Below, piece after piece: positions 43,340-51,664 of a stretch of DNA of 64,000 bases. The DNA is from Massilia sp. ST3. GTDB lineage: Bacteria > Pseudomonadota > Gammaproteobacteria > Burkholderiales > Burkholderiaceae_D. The stretch covers positions 124,001 to 188,000 of the forward strand of contig NZ_JAGPWC010000001.1 of assembly GCF_018119405.1 (NCBI RefSeq), given 5' to 3'. Positions within the stretch are counted from its first letter, which is position 1; every line of letters starts with the position of its first letter. The translations under genes were made by a program, and so were the position numbers. The notes beneath the pieces were generated by a model that was given only the letters and a program-made list of their open reading frames with translations, searched no databases and was not told where the DNA came from.

Positions 43340-44221
43340 ATGAAGCGTGTTCCTTTAAGCATCACCCTGCTGCTCGCGGGACTGGCCTGGGGCGCGGGCG
43401 CCGCGGCCCAGGCCCAGTCCGGCTGGGAACTGAGCGGGCGCGTCAGCCACGGCAATCTCGGCTATACCTTGTACGATCTCGATCCCACCGACGGTATCGA
43501 TCCTTCCCTGAGCTTCCTGCCCCTGGCGGCGGCGCCCGAGGACCGCAAGGGCAACCTGACCGCTGCCTTCGATCTGCGCACCCCGGTGCTTGGCAAGGCG
43601 GACAAGCGCTACGGCGCCGACCTAGCGCCCTACAGCTACACCTTCGCCATCGAGAATCGAGCGGGATTCACCGCCAGCGCAAGCGGACGGGGCGATCCGG
43701 GCGCGGCGCGGATCGGCATCGAGGCCTGGGCCCGGCCCTCCGAGGAAGGCCCGCTCAGCTTTGGCTACAGCTGGATCCAGGGCGACGCCCTGCCCTTCGT
43801 CCTGTCGCCGAATACCCGGGTAAGCTTCAGCAGCGCCGGTTCGTATGCGGCGGACATCGCCGCAGGCGACTTCGCCGGGCAGTTCCTGACCGAGAACCTG
43901 CTCCAGGTCTATACCATGGGCGCCGACGGCCAGCTGGAGGGCGACGAGCACCGCCGCATGGGGGCGGACATGCGCAGCGTCGCGGGTGGCGACGGTTTCA
44001 CGCACGCGGGGGACTTTGCGCTCGATGTGGACTGGTACAACTGGGAAGACAGCCAGGCCCAGGGCTGGGTGGGGCTGTATTCGTATGCCAGCATCCATCT
44101 GCTGAGCGCCAATGTTCCGCCGCCGGTGCCGGAACCCGGGGTGCTGCCGATGCTGGCGGCCGGACTGGCCGGGCTGGCCTGGCGGACGCGCAGACGGTGC
44201 AGCCCGGATCTATCTGACTGA
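43340..44221 (+). CDS. PEP-CTERM sorted surface protein
   Basis: 293 residues. Signal peptide (1-25), a beta-rich mature region (GLGYTLYDLDP-type strands, no recognised fold), and a C-terminal sorting signal: VPEPGVLPMLAAGLAGLAW then RTRRR. This is the exosortase recognition tripartite signal (PEP motif, membrane helix, basic cluster), so the protein is processed by an exosortase located elsewhere. AAAGGAGG gives a strong ribosome site. The last seven residues CSPDLSD are unusual after the basic cluster and derive from the repeat element at 44206-44380, indicating a 3' end altered by insertion. Confidence 0.85.
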   Translation: MKRVPLSITLLLAGLAWGAGAAAQAQSGWELSGRVSHGNLGYTLYDLDPTDGIDPSLSFLPLAAAPEDRKGNLTAAFDLRTPVLGKADKRYGADLAPYSYTFAIENRAGFTASASGRGDPGAARIGIEAWARPSEEGPLSFGYSWIQGDALPFVLSPNTRVSFSSAGSYAADIAAGDFAGQFLTENLLQVYTMGADGQLEGDEHRRMGADMRSVAGGDGFTHAGDFALDVDWYNWEDSQAQGWVGLYSYASIHLLSANVPPPVPEPGVLPMLAAGLAGLAWRTRRRCSPDLSD

Positions 44222-44380
44222 GTCCAAGCTTGGATAACTCGTAGGGTGGACGGGGTGATTCAGGCCAGTGGCCTGCATGACAAACGTCCACGCGGTGATG
44301 GTTTGCGGCGAGATCATCCCGCACGAAAGCGGAGCCTCTACCGATCACCGCGTGGACGGCAGAGCCGTCCACCCTACGGA
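44206..44380. repeat. second copy of the intergenic MITE/REP-like element
   Basis: It shares TCTATCTGACTGAGTC and the block GAGATCATCCCGC...GCGGAGCCTCTACC with the element at 18396-18588. In addition it has an outer inverted repeat CGTAGGGTGGACGG/CCGTCCACCCTACG (44240-44253, 44365-44378) and an inner hairpin GTGGACGGC-AGA-GCCGTCCAC (44352-44372). The right terminal repeat of the first copy is absent. It supplies the stop codon of the PEP-CTERM gene and lies just before the stop of the convergent oxidase gene, so it may act as a transcription barrier. Confidence 0.6.
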
Positions 44381-44390
44381 ACTGCTGCGC

Positions 44391-45689
44391 CTACCGCCGC
44401 AGCATGTCCCGCAATCCGTAATACCAGTAGCTGGCCTGCGCCGCCGCCAGCCCGGCCGGGCCGCCGGTCCAGGGCAAGCCCCAGCGTGCATAGCCGCGCA
44501 GGCGCCTGGCGTCGCCCAGCAGCGCCTCGGACAGCAGTTCGCCCGCCAGCGTGGTCGGCGCCACGCCATGGCCGCCAAAGCCCATGCCGTACCAGAGCCC
44601 GTCCGGCAAACGTCCCACTTGCGGCATCTTGTGGCGCGCATAACTCATCAGGCCGCTCCAGGCGTGCTCGACCTTGACGCCCTTGAGCTGGGGATAGACC
44701 TTGATCATGTCGCCGTACAGCAGCTTGGCCACCGCGCGCGGCGAGCGGTGCAGGATCGAGATGCGCCCGCCCCACAGCAGGCGGGTGTCCGGCAGCGCGC
44801 GGTAGTAGTCGAAGGCGAAGCGGGTGTCGTAGACCGCCGCCCCGGTGCGGATGCTGGACGCCAGGCGCTCGCCGAGCGGCTCGGTGCTCATCACATAGGT
44901 GGCGATCGGCAGGATGGCCGCGCGCAGGCGGCGGTGCAGGCTGGCCAGGTAGCCGCCGCAGCACACCACCAGCTCGCGCGCGAACACCGTGCCGCGCGCC
45001 GTCGTCACCAGCCAGCCGCCCTCCTGGCGCCGCAGGGTCGTGACCCGGCTGTGTTCATGGATGGCCACGCCGGAACGCGCCAGGGTGCGCGCCAGTCCCT
45101 GGGCATACTTCAGCGGGTGAAAATGGAAGGCGCCGGGCTCGAACAGGCCGCCCTTGTAGCGCCGGGTATGCAGGCGCTCGGCCAGTTCCTCGCGTCCCAG
45201 GTGCTGCCAGTGCACGCCCATGTGCTCGGCCATGAAGCGCTGCTGGTCGAGCAGGATGCGGTCGTCGTCGAACCAGTTGGCCAGGATCACGCCGCTCTCG
45301 CGCGCTTCGCAGGCGATCTCGTGGCGGCGGATGCGTTCGCGGATCAGGCCGACGGCGGCCAGGGTGTCGCCGTAGAGCTGGCGCGCCGCCGGGCCCGCGC
45401 TGCGCTGCAGGGCACGTTCGCCCAGCGAAAAGCCGCCGAACACGAAACCGCCATTGCGTCCGGAGGCGCCATGGCCGACTTCCTCCGCCTCCAGCACGAC
45501 CACGTCGCGCTCGCCCCGCTCGGCCAGCGACATGGCCGTGCCAAGGCCGGCGAAACCGGCCCCGATCACGCAGACGGCGCATTCGCGCGCGCCCTGCAGG
45601 GGCGGATAGCTGTCGGACGGCGCGCTGAGCCGGTAATACGTGAGTCCGCTAGCGTGGTCCGAGCCTGGCTGGGCCCGGCGCTCACCCAC
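44391..45689 (-). CDS. FAD-dependent amino-acid/amine oxidoreductase (PuuB/DadA-like)
   Basis: 432 residues from a GTG at 45689 that overlaps the LD-carboxypeptidase stop by eight bases. The dinucleotide-binding motif VIGAGFAGLGTAMSLAERG (about 41-59), the GxGASGRNGGFVFGG segment typical of gamma-glutamylputrescine-oxidase-like DAO proteins, the ATG-like VVCCGGYLASL and the C-terminal GMGFGGHGVAPTTLAGELL support an FAD oxidase of the D-amino-acid-oxidase superfamily. The substrate is uncertain: a glutamylated polyamine or an N-methyl/D-amino acid. Coupling to a peptidoglycan carboxypeptidase that releases D-Ala suggests D-amino-acid turnover, an inference only. Confidence 0.82.
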   Translation of the reverse strand: MGERRAQPGSDHASGLTYYRLSAPSDSYPPLQGARECAVCVIGAGFAGLGTAMSLAERGERDVVVLEAEEVGHGASGRNGGFVFGGFSLGERALQRSAGPAARQLYGDTLAAVGLIRERIRRHEIACEARESGVILANWFDDDRILLDQQRFMAEHMGVHWQHLGREELAERLHTRRYKGGLFEPGAFHFHPLKYAQGLARTLARSGVAIHEHSRVTTLRRQEGGWLVTTARGTVFARELVVCCGGYLASLHRRLRAAILPIATYVMSTEPLGERLASSIRTGAAVYDTRFAFDYYRALPDTRLLWGGRISILHRSPRAVAKLLYGDMIKVYPQLKGVKVEHAWSGLMSYARHKMPQVGRLPDGLWYGMGFGGHGVAPTTLAGELLSEALLGDARRLRGYARWGLPWTGGPAGLAAAQASYWYYGLRDMLRR

Positions 45690-46599
45690 GGCGCACGGTC
45701 GGATAGTCCGACAAGGTGAGCGTGAAGCCTTGCTCGCTGGAGACCAGGTGGCCCTGGGCGCCGAAAGGAATGGTCACCCGGCGGTCGATGTGGCCGAAGC
45801 TCAGGCCCGTCAGCACAGGCACCGGGAGGGTGGCGCGCAGGTAGGCCAGCATGGTGTCGAAATCGTAGCCATTGTCCTGCGGGCTCAGGCGGTAGCCGGA
45901 GAAGTCGCCCATGATCACCGCGCGCTGCCGGTCCAGGACGCCGGCCTGCTGCAGCTGCAGCAGCATGCGCTCGACCCGGTAAGGATGCTCGTTGATGTCC
46001 TCGACATACAGGATGCCGCCGTCGATGTCGGGGAAGTAAGGCGTGCCGAGCAGCGAGACCAGCATCGCCAGGTTGCCGCCCCAGACCGTCCCGCGCAGCT
46101 CGAGCGCCGGATTGCCGGACGCTGTTTCGCGGATGGTGTGGGTGGGGCCGGCCAGGCAGCGCCAGAAGTCGTCGATGGTGAAGCGCTCGACTTCCCTGGC
46201 GCCGAAATCGCCCGCGATCATCGGGCCGGCATAGCTGAGGGCGCCGGTTTTCGCCATCAGCCCCATCTGCAGCGCGGTGACGTCGGAAAAGCCGACCACG
46301 ATCTTGCCGCTGGCGGCGATCGCCTCGAAGTCGATGGCGGGCAGCAGCCGGGTCATGCCGTAGGCGCCGCGCAGGCTGATGATGAGCTGGACATCAGGAT
46401 CGGCCACGGCGGCATGCAGCTGGGCCAGGCGCCCTTGGTCGGTGCCGCCGAAACGCTGGTGGATCGCGCCATGGTCGTAGTAGTTATGGACCAGGCAGCC
46501 CTGGGCTTCGAGGCGCGCAATGGCGCGCTCGACAGTTGTGGGGTCGGACGTGTAGCCGCCCGGCGCCACGATGGCGATGCCGACTTGTGGGGTGATCAC
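45682..46599 (-). CDS. ldcA: LD-carboxypeptidase (murein tetrapeptide carboxypeptidase)
   Basis: 305 residues, GTG start overlapping the preceding hydrolase stop (GTGA). The S66 family Ser-Glu-His triad is visible: nucleophile Ser in VGFSDVTALQ, Glu in YVEDINEHPYR, His in GLSFGHIDRR; ISLRGAYGMTRLLP is the oxyanion-side RGGYG motif with Ala in place of one Gly. It removes the terminal D-Ala from recycled muropeptide tetrapeptides in the cytosol. Second gene of a three-gene overlapped operon. Confidence 0.92.
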   Translation of the reverse strand: MITPQVGIAIVAPGGYTSDPTTVERAIARLEAQGCLVHNYYDHGAIHQRFGGTDQGRLAQLHAAVADPDVQLIISLRGAYGMTRLLPAIDFEAIAASGKIVVGFSDVTALQMGLMAKTGALSYAGPMIAGDFGAREVERFTIDDFWRCLAGPTHTIRETASGNPALELRGTVWGGNLAMLVSLLGTPYFPDIDGGILYVEDINEHPYRVERMLLQLQQAGVLDRQRAVIMGDFSGYRLSPQDNGYDFDTMLAYLRATLPVPVLTGLSFGHIDRRVTIPFGAQGHLVSSEQGFTLTLSDYPTVRRG

Positions 46600-47522
46600 T
46601 GTTTGACGAAGAGCCGCGGTGTTGAGTCTGGCAACATCTTACCCCGGGCATGGGCGTCGATCAAGGCGAGCAGCCGCTCGACCAGCTGGGGCGGCAAATC
46701 GTGCCCCATGCCCTCGATGACCTCGAGCCGGGCGCCCGGAATCTGCGCCGCGGTGTCCTGGCCGCAGGCCAGCGGCACCAGGGGATCGGCGGCGCCGTGG
46801 ATCACGAGGGTGGGTGCGCTGATGCCGCGCAGCTCGGCGCTGCGGTCGCCGCCGGCGCTGACCGCCATCATCTGGCGTGCAATGCCGCCAGGGCAATAGC
46901 TACGCCGTAAGGAACGGGCAACCCGCTTGCGCAGGGCTTTTTCAGGGGTTGGGTAGGCGGGGCTGCCGATGTCGCGCAGCAGGGTCACGGTGTGCTCCAC
47001 GATGCTGTCGAGGTCGGCGCCATTGGCGGGCTTGCGCGCCAGCGCCTTGCGCACCCGGGGAAGCGGCCCCGGCAGGCCACGGCGGCCGCTGCTGGACATG
47101 ATCGATGTCAGGCTCAGTACCCGCTGCGGATGGCGCGCGGCCAGGATCTGGGCCACCATGCCGCCCATCGACACGCCCACCACGTGGGCGCGCGCCACGC
47201 CGAGCGCGGACAGCACGCCCAGGGCGTCCTCGGCCATGTCTTCCAGGCGGTAGGCGGGCCGCAGCGGCCAGCCGAGCTTCGCCTTCAGGCGCGCCAGCAT
47301 CAGGTTGGGCACGCCGGCCTGCTCGAACTTGGTCGACAGGCCACAGTCGCGGTTGTCGAAGCGGATCACGTAGAAACCCAGTTCCACCAGGCCCTCGACG
47401 AACTCGTCGGGCCAGGCGGTCAGCTGCATGCCCAGCCCGTGCACCAGCAGCAGGGGCACGGCCTTGGGGTCGCCCGATGTATCGAAGGCGATGCGCAGTC
47501 CATTGGCGTTCAGGGTCGGCAT
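46596..47522 (-). CDS. alpha/beta hydrolase (esterase-like)
   Basis: 308 residues from the ATG at 47522. Alpha/beta hydrolase with the HGLGMQLTAWPD oxyanion segment, FDNRDCGLSTKFEQ, nucleophile Ser in VVGVSMGGMVAQ, acid Asp in HGAADPLVPLACG, and His in GMGHDLPPQL. The DNRD-x-G-x-S region is common in cytosolic esterases of the YcjY/proline-iminopeptidase-like group. The ribosome site is weak. First gene of the operon with LdcA and the FAD oxidase. Confidence 0.83.
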   Translation of the reverse strand: MPTLNANGLRIAFDTSGDPKAVPLLLVHGLGMQLTAWPDEFVEGLVELGFYVIRFDNRDCGLSTKFEQAGVPNLMLARLKAKLGWPLRPAYRLEDMAEDALGVLSALGVARAHVVGVSMGGMVAQILAARHPQRVLSLTSIMSSSGRRGLPGPLPRVRKALARKPANGADLDSIVEHTVTLLRDIGSPAYPTPEKALRKRVARSLRRSYCPGGIARQMMAVSAGGDRSAELRGISAPTLVIHGAADPLVPLACGQDTAAQIPGARLEVIEGMGHDLPPQLVERLLALIDAHARGKMLPDSTPRLFVKQ

Positions 47523-47712
47523 GACGGCTAGCTCGGCGCCGTGCGTGCTGCGCCGTGTTCTGATGATGTGATCGGGCTCTCTCCAGTCGCCGTGCGGGAC
47601 GGCTTGGAACCAGCATAGCACTTTCGCCGCGGGGGCGGCGCTCATGCGGGACAAGCCCTGGCGCCGTTGCGGTCGAGACCGGGCCGGGGCCGGACTTGCC
47701 GGCCGGGGCGAC

Positions 47713-48637
<925 letters not shown>

Positions 48638-48667
48638 GGAAGCTTGTTGAATCTGAATGAGTCTGAA

Positions 48668-49303
48668 TTAAGGAATCTGGAGCAGCTTGTGGGTCTGGAT
48701 GCTGAGCTTCCACTTGGGATTGCGGCGGCAGGTCTCGATCGCCAGGCGGGTATTGTTGGCCGCCAGCGGACCGTCCATGGGCTGGACGTAGAAGTTCTCG
48801 AAATCGAGGTGTTCGTAGGCGGCCAGGTCCTGGTTCGCCTGCGGAATCACGACCTTGATCTCGTTGCCCTTCTCGACCACCAGCTTCGCGCCCATCTTGG
48901 GGCTCACGCACACCCAGTCGACGCCGGCCGGGACCGGCAGCGTGCCGTTGGTCTCGATGGCGATCGTGAAGCCGCGGGCGTGCATGGCGTCGATCAGGGC
49001 CGTGTCCAGCTGCAGCAGGGGCTCGCCGCCGGTGAAGACCACATACTTGCTGGCGGGATAGATTTCCGGCCACAGGCTGTCGATCTCTGCGGCCAGGGCC
49101 GAGGCATCCTTGAACTTGCCGCCGCGCTCGCCGTCGGTACCGACAAAATCGGTGTCGCAGAAGGTGCAGACCGCGCTGGCGCGGTCCTGCTCGCGGCCGG
49201 TCCACAGGTTGCAGCCGGAAAAGCGGCAAAAGACGGCTGGACGCCCCGCATGGGCGCCCTCGCCTTGCAGGGTGTAGAAAATTTCTTTGATGCTATAGGT
49301 CAC
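48668..49303 (-). CDS. queE: 7-carboxy-7-deazaguanine synthase QueE
   Basis: 211 residues, GTG start. A radical-SAM enzyme making CDG from carboxytetrahydropterin. The cluster loop is the extended form C-x14-C-x2-C (FSGCNLWTG...CTFCDTDF), as described for Burkholderia multivorans QueE, rather than CxxxCxxC. EIFYTLQGEGAHAGRPAVF and VVFTGGEPLLQ are the other family signatures. First gene of the queE-queD-tadA unit. Confidence 0.95.
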   Translation of the reverse strand: MTYSIKEIFYTLQGEGAHAGRPAVFCRFSGCNLWTGREQDRASAVCTFCDTDFVGTDGERGGKFKDASALAAEIDSLWPEIYPASKYVVFTGGEPLLQLDTALIDAMHARGFTIAIETNGTLPVPAGVDWVCVSPKMGAKLVVEKGNEIKVVIPQANQDLAAYEHLDFENFYVQPMDGPLAANNTRLAIETCRRNPKWKLSIQTHKLLQIP

Positions 49304-49319
49304 AATAAAAGCCCGAGTG

Positions 49320-49364
49320 GAGCCGCGGATGAGGCGGCTCGGCGTTCGTCAACCCTCAATTATA
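49320..49364 (-). promoter_or_regulatory. -10 element and leader hairpin of queE
   Basis: On the minus strand TATAAT (49364-49359) is a perfect -10; a good -35 is not obvious. The leader then holds a 7-bp hairpin GAGCCGC/GCGGCTC (49320-49340) close to the GTG. It does not fit a preQ1 riboswitch consensus. Confidence 0.5.
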
Positions 49365-49518
49365 GCGCGCCGCAGCAGTCGGCGCACCATCCATGGTCTG
49401 CAGCGCCGTTTCCAGGGTTGCACAAACTTTGAGCATTAACAATATTCCTACCCCGGGCCCGGGGTAAGTTCTTACGGACACTTCAGCGGAACATTCCTAC
49501 CACCGTAAGAAGGAAGCC

Positions 49519-50421
49519 ATGACCAAGCCCACAGCATTCCTAGCCGTCCCGCTCCTTGCCGCGCCCTGCCCGGCCTGGGCCGCGCCCGGCGTGCCCGCGG
49601 CGCTGCGCTCGGTCCCGCTCGAACTGCTGGCCTGCGCGCTGGTCACCCTGGCCGCGCTGGTGCTGGCTTTCCTCGGCCTGCGCCGCAGCGTCAGCAGCGA
49701 GGAGCGCGCCCACGCCCTGCAGCTGCTGCTGGCCGCCGAGCGCGAGGCGCGCAGCCGCGCCGACCAGGCCCTGGCCGAGCACCACGACGTGCTGTGCCGC
49801 CTGGTGCGGCGCCAGGAAGGCGTGCGCGAAGGCGAACGCTCGCGGATCGCCCGCGACCTGGACAGCCAGCTGGGCAGCCGCCTGGTGCGGCTGCGCGCAG
49901 AGCTCAGCCATCTGCACGAGGACGCCGACGCCGCCGGACCGCAGCTGGCCGGACGCCTCGACCATGCCCTGGCCGGCGTCGATGGCGCCATCACTGCGAT
50001 CCGCAGCGTGGCGGGCGGCCTGCGCCCGGTCGGCGCACAGGAAGGCCTGCGCCAGGCGCTGCAGCGGCTGCTCCAGGACCAGGCGCGCCTGTCCGGCCTG
50101 CGCTACCGCTTCGACGCTGGTCTCGATCCGGCCGCGCCGCGCCTGGCGGACCGCGCCGCGCGCCTGGCCGTGTTCCGCGTGCTGCAGGAAGTCGCCGCCG
50201 GGACCGGCGTCGGCCCGCTGCACGCGCGCCTGGCCGAGGGCGCCGACCGTCTGAGCCTGCAGATCGAGGGCGGCCCCTCGCTGTGCACAGCGGCCCTGCC
50301 CGAGGAAGTGCACGAGCGCCTGCACGCCATCGACGCCAGCCTGGCCATGGCAGAGACCGCTCCCGGCCGAAGGCGGATGCTGCTGGAGATCCCGGTACGC
50401 GAGCTTGCCGCGACCGCCTAG
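49519..50421 (+). CDS. degenerate histidine-kinase-like protein (HisKA_3 relic)
   Basis: 300 residues. An N-terminal signal/anchor and membrane helix (about 32-54) lead into a coiled coil and a dimerisation helix clearly related to NarX/DesK kinases (GERSRIARDLDSQLGSRL). In family members this reads RELHDxLG; here the phospho-acceptor His is Asp115 and the next Asp is Ser. The remaining region (about 195-285) aligns with the HATPase up to FRVLQEVAAG, but the N-box Asn and all G-boxes are missing. It therefore cannot be a kinase; a dimeric adaptor or sensor is likely. AAGGAAG precedes the ATG. Followed by a PAS-GGDEF gene after 105 bases. Confidence 0.7.
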   Translation: MTKPTAFLAVPLLAAPCPAWAAPGVPAALRSVPLELLACALVTLAALVLAFLGLRRSVSSEERAHALQLLLAAEREARSRADQALAEHHDVLCRLVRRQEGVREGERSRIARDLDSQLGSRLVRLRAELSHLHEDADAAGPQLAGRLDHALAGVDGAITAIRSVAGGLRPVGAQEGLRQALQRLLQDQARLSGLRYRFDAGLDPAAPRLADRAARLAVFRVLQEVAAGTGVGPLHARLAEGADRLSLQIEGGPSLCTAALPEEVHERLHAIDASLAMAETAPGRRRMLLEIPVRELAATA

Positions 50422-50526
50422 CCGTCTTCGGCCCTTGCTCAAAATCAATAAGTCGTTCTAGCCGCGGTAGCAGAATTGCTCCTGGCAGCCAGCCGGCTGC
50501 CTTCCGCGAATGCAAAGGACGGCTCA

Positions 50527-51576
50527 ATGATCAGCACCCTTTCCCAGACAGGCGCTCATCCGGCAACCCATTTGCCAACTCATTTGCCACCGTCGGCGCC
50601 CGGTCCGACCCCCCTGGTCCAGGATGTGGCCTTCGTCGGCCAGCTGATGGAGAGCCTGTCGGTGCCCGTGTTCGTGCTCGACACCCGCTCGCGGGTCATG
50701 ATCTGGAACCGCGCCTGCGAGCAGCTGACCGGCGTGCCGGCCGCGGAAATGCTGGGCACCGCCGACCACTGGCGCAGCTTCTACGAGCAGGAGCAGCCGA
50801 CCCTGGCCGACCTGGTGCTGCAGGGAGGCACAGGTGCCAGCCGACCGATCTACGCGCGCATGGGCGACGGCGAGACCGCCGGGGCCGCGCAGTCGGCCGC
50901 GCTCTCGGTCGAAAGCTGGTGCGACATGCCGCGCGCCGGACGGCGGCGCTACCTGGCCGCCGATGCCAGCCCGATCTTCGACGGCGACGGCAGCCTGTCG
51001 GCCGTGGTCGAGACCCTGCGCGACCTGACCGACGAGAAGATGGCCCAGGTCGCCCTGGAGCAACTGGCCACCCGCGACGGCCTTACCGGCCTGGCCAACC
51101 GCCGCTGCTTCGACGACACCCTGCACGCCGAGTGGGCCCGAGCAATGCGCCAGCAGCAGCCGCTCTCGCTGCTGATGGTCGACGTCGACAACTTCAAGGC
51201 CTACAACGACGCCCATGGCCACCTCGGCGGCGACGAATGCCTGAAGCGCGTGGCCAGGGCGGTGGCGAGCGAGATGCGCGCCAACGACCTGGTGGCGCGC
51301 TACGGCGGCGAGGAATTCGCCGTGATCCTGCCGAACCAGTCGCTCAAGGGGGCGGCCATCGTCGCCGAGCGCATCCGCAGCCGGGTCGAGCAGCTGCAGC
51401 TGCCTTGCCGCTTCGCGCCGGGCAAGCACGTCACGGTGTCGATCGGGGCCGCCACCGCGATTGCCGGGCCGGACAACACCGCCAGCCAGCTGGTGGCGAT
51501 CGCCGACGCGGCCCTGTACCGCGCCAAGCACCTGGGGCGAAACCGCATCAGCCTGCCCATGAGCGAGGCCGCGTAA
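50527..51576 (+). CDS. PAS-domain diguanylate cyclase
   Basis: 349 residues from the ATG at 50527 (AAGGA six bases before); a TTG upstream is rejected. A PAS domain (about 40-175) begins with LMESLSVPVFVLDTRSRVMIWNRACEQLTG and ends with the PAC-like SPIFDGDGSLSAVVETLRDLTDEK, then a GGDEF domain (about 185-345) with RDGLTGLANRR, DVDNFKAYNDAHGHLGGDE and active loop RYGGEEF. An RAND I-site lies upstream of the loop. No membrane helix, so a soluble cytosolic sensor making c-di-GMP. It may share a transcript with the kinase-like gene before it. Confidence 0.9.
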   Translation: MISTLSQTGAHPATHLPTHLPPSAPGPTPLVQDVAFVGQLMESLSVPVFVLDTRSRVMIWNRACEQLTGVPAAEMLGTADHWRSFYEQEQPTLADLVLQGGTGASRPIYARMGDGETAGAAQSAALSVESWCDMPRAGRRRYLAADASPIFDGDGSLSAVVETLRDLTDEKMAQVALEQLATRDGLTGLANRRCFDDTLHAEWARAMRQQQPLSLLMVDVDNFKAYNDAHGHLGGDECLKRVARAVASEMRANDLVARYGGEEFAVILPNQSLKGAAIVAERIRSRVEQLQLPCRFAPGKHVTVSIGAATAIAGPDNTASQLVAIADAALYRAKHLGRNRISLPMSEAA

Positions 51577-51664
51577 ACACCGCGTCAGGGGACTGTTTCC
51601 CCGCTGTTCTTTCCTTGCCAAATATCCTATGCTGCGCGCTTAGCGTATTTTCCAAGGAGACAAC

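Noticed and set aside
49304-49364. preQ1 riboswitch upstream of queE
   Set aside because: The leader lacks the conserved preQ1-I loop and tail sequences; only a simple hairpin and a -10 are present.
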